From contig NZ_BNAY01000006.1 of assembly GCF_014654365.1 (NCBI RefSeq), forward strand, positions 179,702 through 243,701: 64,000 bases of DNA, written 5' to 3'. Source of the DNA: Amycolatopsis oliviviridis. Lineage in GTDB: Bacteria > Actinomycetota > Actinomycetes > Mycobacteriales > Pseudonocardiaceae. The notes under the pieces are model-generated. The model was not told the origin of the DNA. It did not search any database and saw nothing but the letters and a program-made list of their open reading frames with translations. The position numbers were made by a program, and so were the translations under genes. This document shows positions 61,907-64,000 of the stretch, piece after piece (position 1 is the first letter of the stretch; every line of letters starts with the position of its first letter).

Positions 61907-63145
61907 GTGCACAGCGCTATCTCCCGGTCGCTCCTGGTCCTCGTTTCCGGTGTGCTCGCCCTCGCGGTGACGCCGGTGGCCACAGCCGCCCCGAAGCCAC
62001 CTGCCCAGGCGCAGCCGTGCGCGAACAAGACGACGCCTCCCGCACCGATCGACACTTCCGAGAAGCCGCGCCCCGGCGAGGCCGTGCCCGCACCGTTGCC
62101 CGTCCCGCCGGTCCCGGTGGGCGGCGACCGGATGGCCGAATGCGGGCTCGTGCTGCCTGCCCGCGCGCTGAACCCGCCGGACGGCAACACCTCCGCGTCC
62201 TGGGTGCTGCAAGACCTCGAAAACGGCGACATCATCGCCGCGAAGGATCCGCACGCCCGGCAGCGGCCCGCGTCGCTGATCAAGGTCCTGCTGGGGCTGG
62301 TCGTGGTCACCGACCTCAAGCCGGAGAAGGTCATCACCCCGACCAAGGAGGACGCCGAGCAGGAGTGCACCTGCGTCGGCATCGCCGCGGGCGGTCAGTA
62401 CACAGTGGACCAACTGCTGCACGGGCTGCTGATGCATTCCGGGAACGACGCGGCGCACGCGCTGTCCACCGTGCTCGGCGGCGTCGACGCCACCGTCGCG
62501 AAGATGAACGAGCTGGCCACCCGCATCGGCGCCACGGACACCCGGGCCGCGACGCCGTCCGGACTCGACGGTCCCGGCATGTCGACCTCGGCCTACGACA
62601 TGAGCCTGATCTTCCACTACGCGATGAAGAATCCGGAATTCGCGCAGGTGGTCAAGACCAAGAGCTTCGAAATCCCGCCCACCGCGGGAAAACCGGTCAT
62701 CACGATCTACAACGACAACAAGCTCCTCGGGAACTACCCCGGGTTCACCGGCGGCAAGACCGGCTTCACCGACGACGCGCGGCACACTTACGCCGGTAGT
62801 GCGCTCCAGAACGGTCACCGGGTCGGGGTCGTGATGCTTCGTGCCGAACAGCGCCCGACGCGGGTCACCGAACAGGCCGCGAAGCTTCTCGATTACGGCA
62901 TCGCGCTGCGTGCGGCCAAGGCCGAATCGGTGGGGCGCATCGAATACAAGGCGGCCGAAGCCGTGGACGCGGGTCAGGCGCCGGCCGCGCAGAACGCCGA
63001 CGGCACGTCGAACAGCGGAGCCGCCGCGGCGGCGGAAGACCCGTTCGGGGTGACCGGCTGGATCATCACGCTGGTCGTCTTCCTGATCATCGTGGCGTCG
63101 TTCGTCATCGGCCACCAGCGCAAGAAGGCCATGACGGGCGAGTAG
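61907..63145 (+). CDS. dacB: D-alanyl-D-alanine carboxypeptidase (PBP5-like)
   Basis: 412 aa. Signal peptide (LLVLVSGVLALAVTPVATAAP) then a Pro-rich stretch and the penicillin-binding fold: SxxK in RPASLIKVLL (Ser123, Lys126), SxN in MHSGNDAAH (Ser178) and KTG in GGKTGFTDD (Lys284). A C-terminal membrane anchor WIITLVVFLIIVASFVIGH and short basic tail hold it at the membrane. Trims the terminal D-Ala of peptidoglycan stem peptides. Leaderless GTG start. Ortholog position of dacB1, Rv3330. Confidence 0.93.
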   Translation: MHSAISRSLLVLVSGVLALAVTPVATAAPKPPAQAQPCANKTTPPAPIDTSEKPRPGEAVPAPLPVPPVPVGGDRMAECGLVLPARALNPPDGNTSASWVLQDLENGDIIAAKDPHARQRPASLIKVLLGLVVVTDLKPEKVITPTKEDAEQECTCVGIAAGGQYTVDQLLHGLLMHSGNDAAHALSTVLGGVDATVAKMNELATRIGATDTRAATPSGLDGPGMSTSAYDMSLIFHYAMKNPEFAQVVKTKSFEIPPTAGKPVITIYNDNKLLGNYPGFTGGKTGFTDDARHTYAGSALQNGHRVGVVMLRAEQRPTRVTEQAAKLLDYGIALRAAKAESVGRIEYKAAEAVDAGQAPAAQNADGTSNSGAAAAAEDPFGVTGWIITLVVFLIIVASFVIGHQRKKAMTGE

Positions 63146-63149
63146 GAGA

Positions 63150-64000
63150 TCAGGACTTGCGGCGGCCGAACCAGCCCAGTAGCGCTCCGGTCGCGAAAGC
63201 CCCGCCGACGGCACCGAGCCCCGGCCCCTGCTGAACGGTCACCCTCGGGTGGATCAGCACCGGGGCCGGCGGCTCGATGACCGTCTTCATGTTCTCTTTC
63301 GCGGTCGCCGTCCACGCGGTGACGAACAACAGGAACCGCGAAACGAGATTCGCGAACACGAGCAGGCCGATCACCGGGCCGAACAACGTGAACGCCGGTG
63401 ATTTCGTGACGCTGCCGAGGTAAACGGTCGCGGCCTGCTGGAGCACGATGAAGCCGACGGCGGCGAAGATCGCGCCCTTGACCGCGCTGCGCAGCGCGAC
63501 GTGCTCACGAGGCAGCCTCGCGATGACCCACAGGAAGACCAGGGTGTTGGCGAGCAGGCCGAGCAGGATCGTCGCGACCTTCAGCAGGAACTTCGCCCAG
63601 CTCTGCTCCTCCAGGCCGACCAGTTCGAGCAGGAAGCGTCCGACGCCGCTGCCCGCCGCGGTGAGGCCGAACGACACCACCAGCGCGAGACCGAGACCGA
63701 CGAGCGACAGCAAATCCTTGATGGTCGTCGAAACCAGCGGCAACTGCTGTTTTTCCTGGCCCCACTGGGCGGTCAGCGCGTCACGCAGATTCGTCATCCA
63801 GCCGACGCCGGAGTACAGCGCGAGCAGCAGACCGAACACGCCGATGCCGCCGCCGGACTCCAGCGCGGCCTTGATGATGCTGCCCACCAGATCGCTCAGC
63901 CCGTCCGGCACCGACTTCTTGATCCCGTCGACGAGCTGGTTCGTCACCGCGGTGTCACCGCGGAGCACGATCCCGATGACCGCGAAGGCGACCATCAGGA
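63150..64000 (-). CDS. YhjD/YihY/BrkB-family membrane protein (5' end outside window)
   Basis: At least 282 codons; the frame stays open to the window edge, so the N-terminus lies beyond base 64000. Several membrane helices (VFGLLLALYSGVGWM, LSLVGLGLALVVSFGLTAAG, LLGLLANTLVFLWVI, VIGLLVFANLVSRFLLFVTAW), with GWMTNLRDALTAQWG and PREHVALRSAVKGAIFAAVGF typical of the YihY/BrkB superfamily. C-terminal tail GAVGGAFATGALLGWFGRRK has Gly zippers. YhjD members are inner-membrane proteins of uncertain function; convergent to dacB with a 4-nt gap. Corresponds to Rv3335c. Confidence 0.88.
   Translation of the reverse strand, partial: LMVAFAVIGIVLRGDTAVTNQLVDGIKKSVPDGLSDLVGSIIKAALESGGGIGVFGLLLALYSGVGWMTNLRDALTAQWGQEKQQLPLVSTTIKDLLSLVGLGLALVVSFGLTAAGSGVGRFLLELVGLEEQSWAKFLLKVATILLGLLANTLVFLWVIARLPREHVALRSAVKGAIFAAVGFIVLQQAATVYLGSVTKSPAFTLFGPVIGLLVFANLVSRFLLFVTAWTATAKENMKTVIEPPAPVLIHPRVTVQQGPGLGAVGGAFATGALLGWFGRRKS

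Noticed and set aside
61049..63214. Long - strand frame spanning subtilase start and dacB
   Set aside because: Crosses two supported genes on different strands; composition typical of a shadow frame.

Overview
The window is high-GC, gene-dense actinobacterial chromosome. Codon use, the actinobacterial gene families and many short palindromic intergenic repeats suggest Pseudonocardiales, most likely an Amycolatopsis-type organism; the genus is inference. No tRNA, rRNA, CRISPR array, transposase, integrase or phage gene was found. About 55 protein-coding genes are supported, two of them cut by the window ends, plus two pseudogenes.

Layout. 1-4.7 kb: methylmalonyl-CoA mutase (mutA, mutB) and its chaperone gene meaB. 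4.8-9.1 kb: membrane Ser/Thr kinase, MerR regulator and two membrane proteins. 9.1-13.2 kb: purine nucleoside phosphorylase, a glycosyltransferase, a phosphosugar mutase and a flavodoxin-like protein. 13.3-16.9 kb: a structured, apparently non-coding stretch, then an overlapping operon of HTH regulator, HELGH metalloprotein, multi-pass membrane protein and amidohydrolase. 17-24 kb: a divergent histidyl-tRNA synthetase, a MerR-controlled aldo/keto reductase operon (one copy frameshifted), TetR, and an ECF sigma factor with a membrane-anchored partner. 24-30.4 kb: upp, a phosphatase, a DUF1707 protein, a serine hydrolase, and deoC with two aldehyde dehydrogenase genes. 30.5-32.8 kb: TetR, P450 and ferredoxin. 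32.9-38.1 kb: a polyol/sugar ABC importer without its own ATPase, a zinc dehydrogenase and a SorC-type regulator. 38.2-44.4 kb: HxlR, a dinucleotide-binding oxidoreductase, a DUF3516-type helicase, an acidic conserved protein and an MFS transporter. 44.5-54.3 kb: add, a coiled-coil protein, deoA, cdd and a BMP-type nucleoside ABC importer. 55.5-58.9 kb: sdhCDAB. 59-64 kb: a nuclease-like protein, subtilase, small membrane protein, D,D-carboxypeptidase and a YhjD/BrkB-type membrane protein.

The backbone punA-pmmB-upp-(acidic protein)-add-deoA-cdd-sdhCDAB-dacB-yhjD follows the order I recall for Mycobacterium tuberculosis Rv3307-Rv3335c, with accessory blocks inserted. The genes form a plausible nucleoside salvage system: BMP importer, deaminases (cdd, add), phosphorylases (deoA, punA), a phosphomutase that could convert pentose-1-phosphates, deoC, and aldehyde dehydrogenase for the acetaldehyde produced.

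The most unusual non-coding signals are: a multi-hairpin element at 13330-13519 whose first and last loops share a perfect 11-nt complement; at least two families of interspersed palindromes, several with perfect 24-29 bp arms; clean operator-like palindromes at regulator-linked promoters; and a set of genes with TAnnnT hexamers 6-7 nt before the start codon, suggesting leaderless transcripts.
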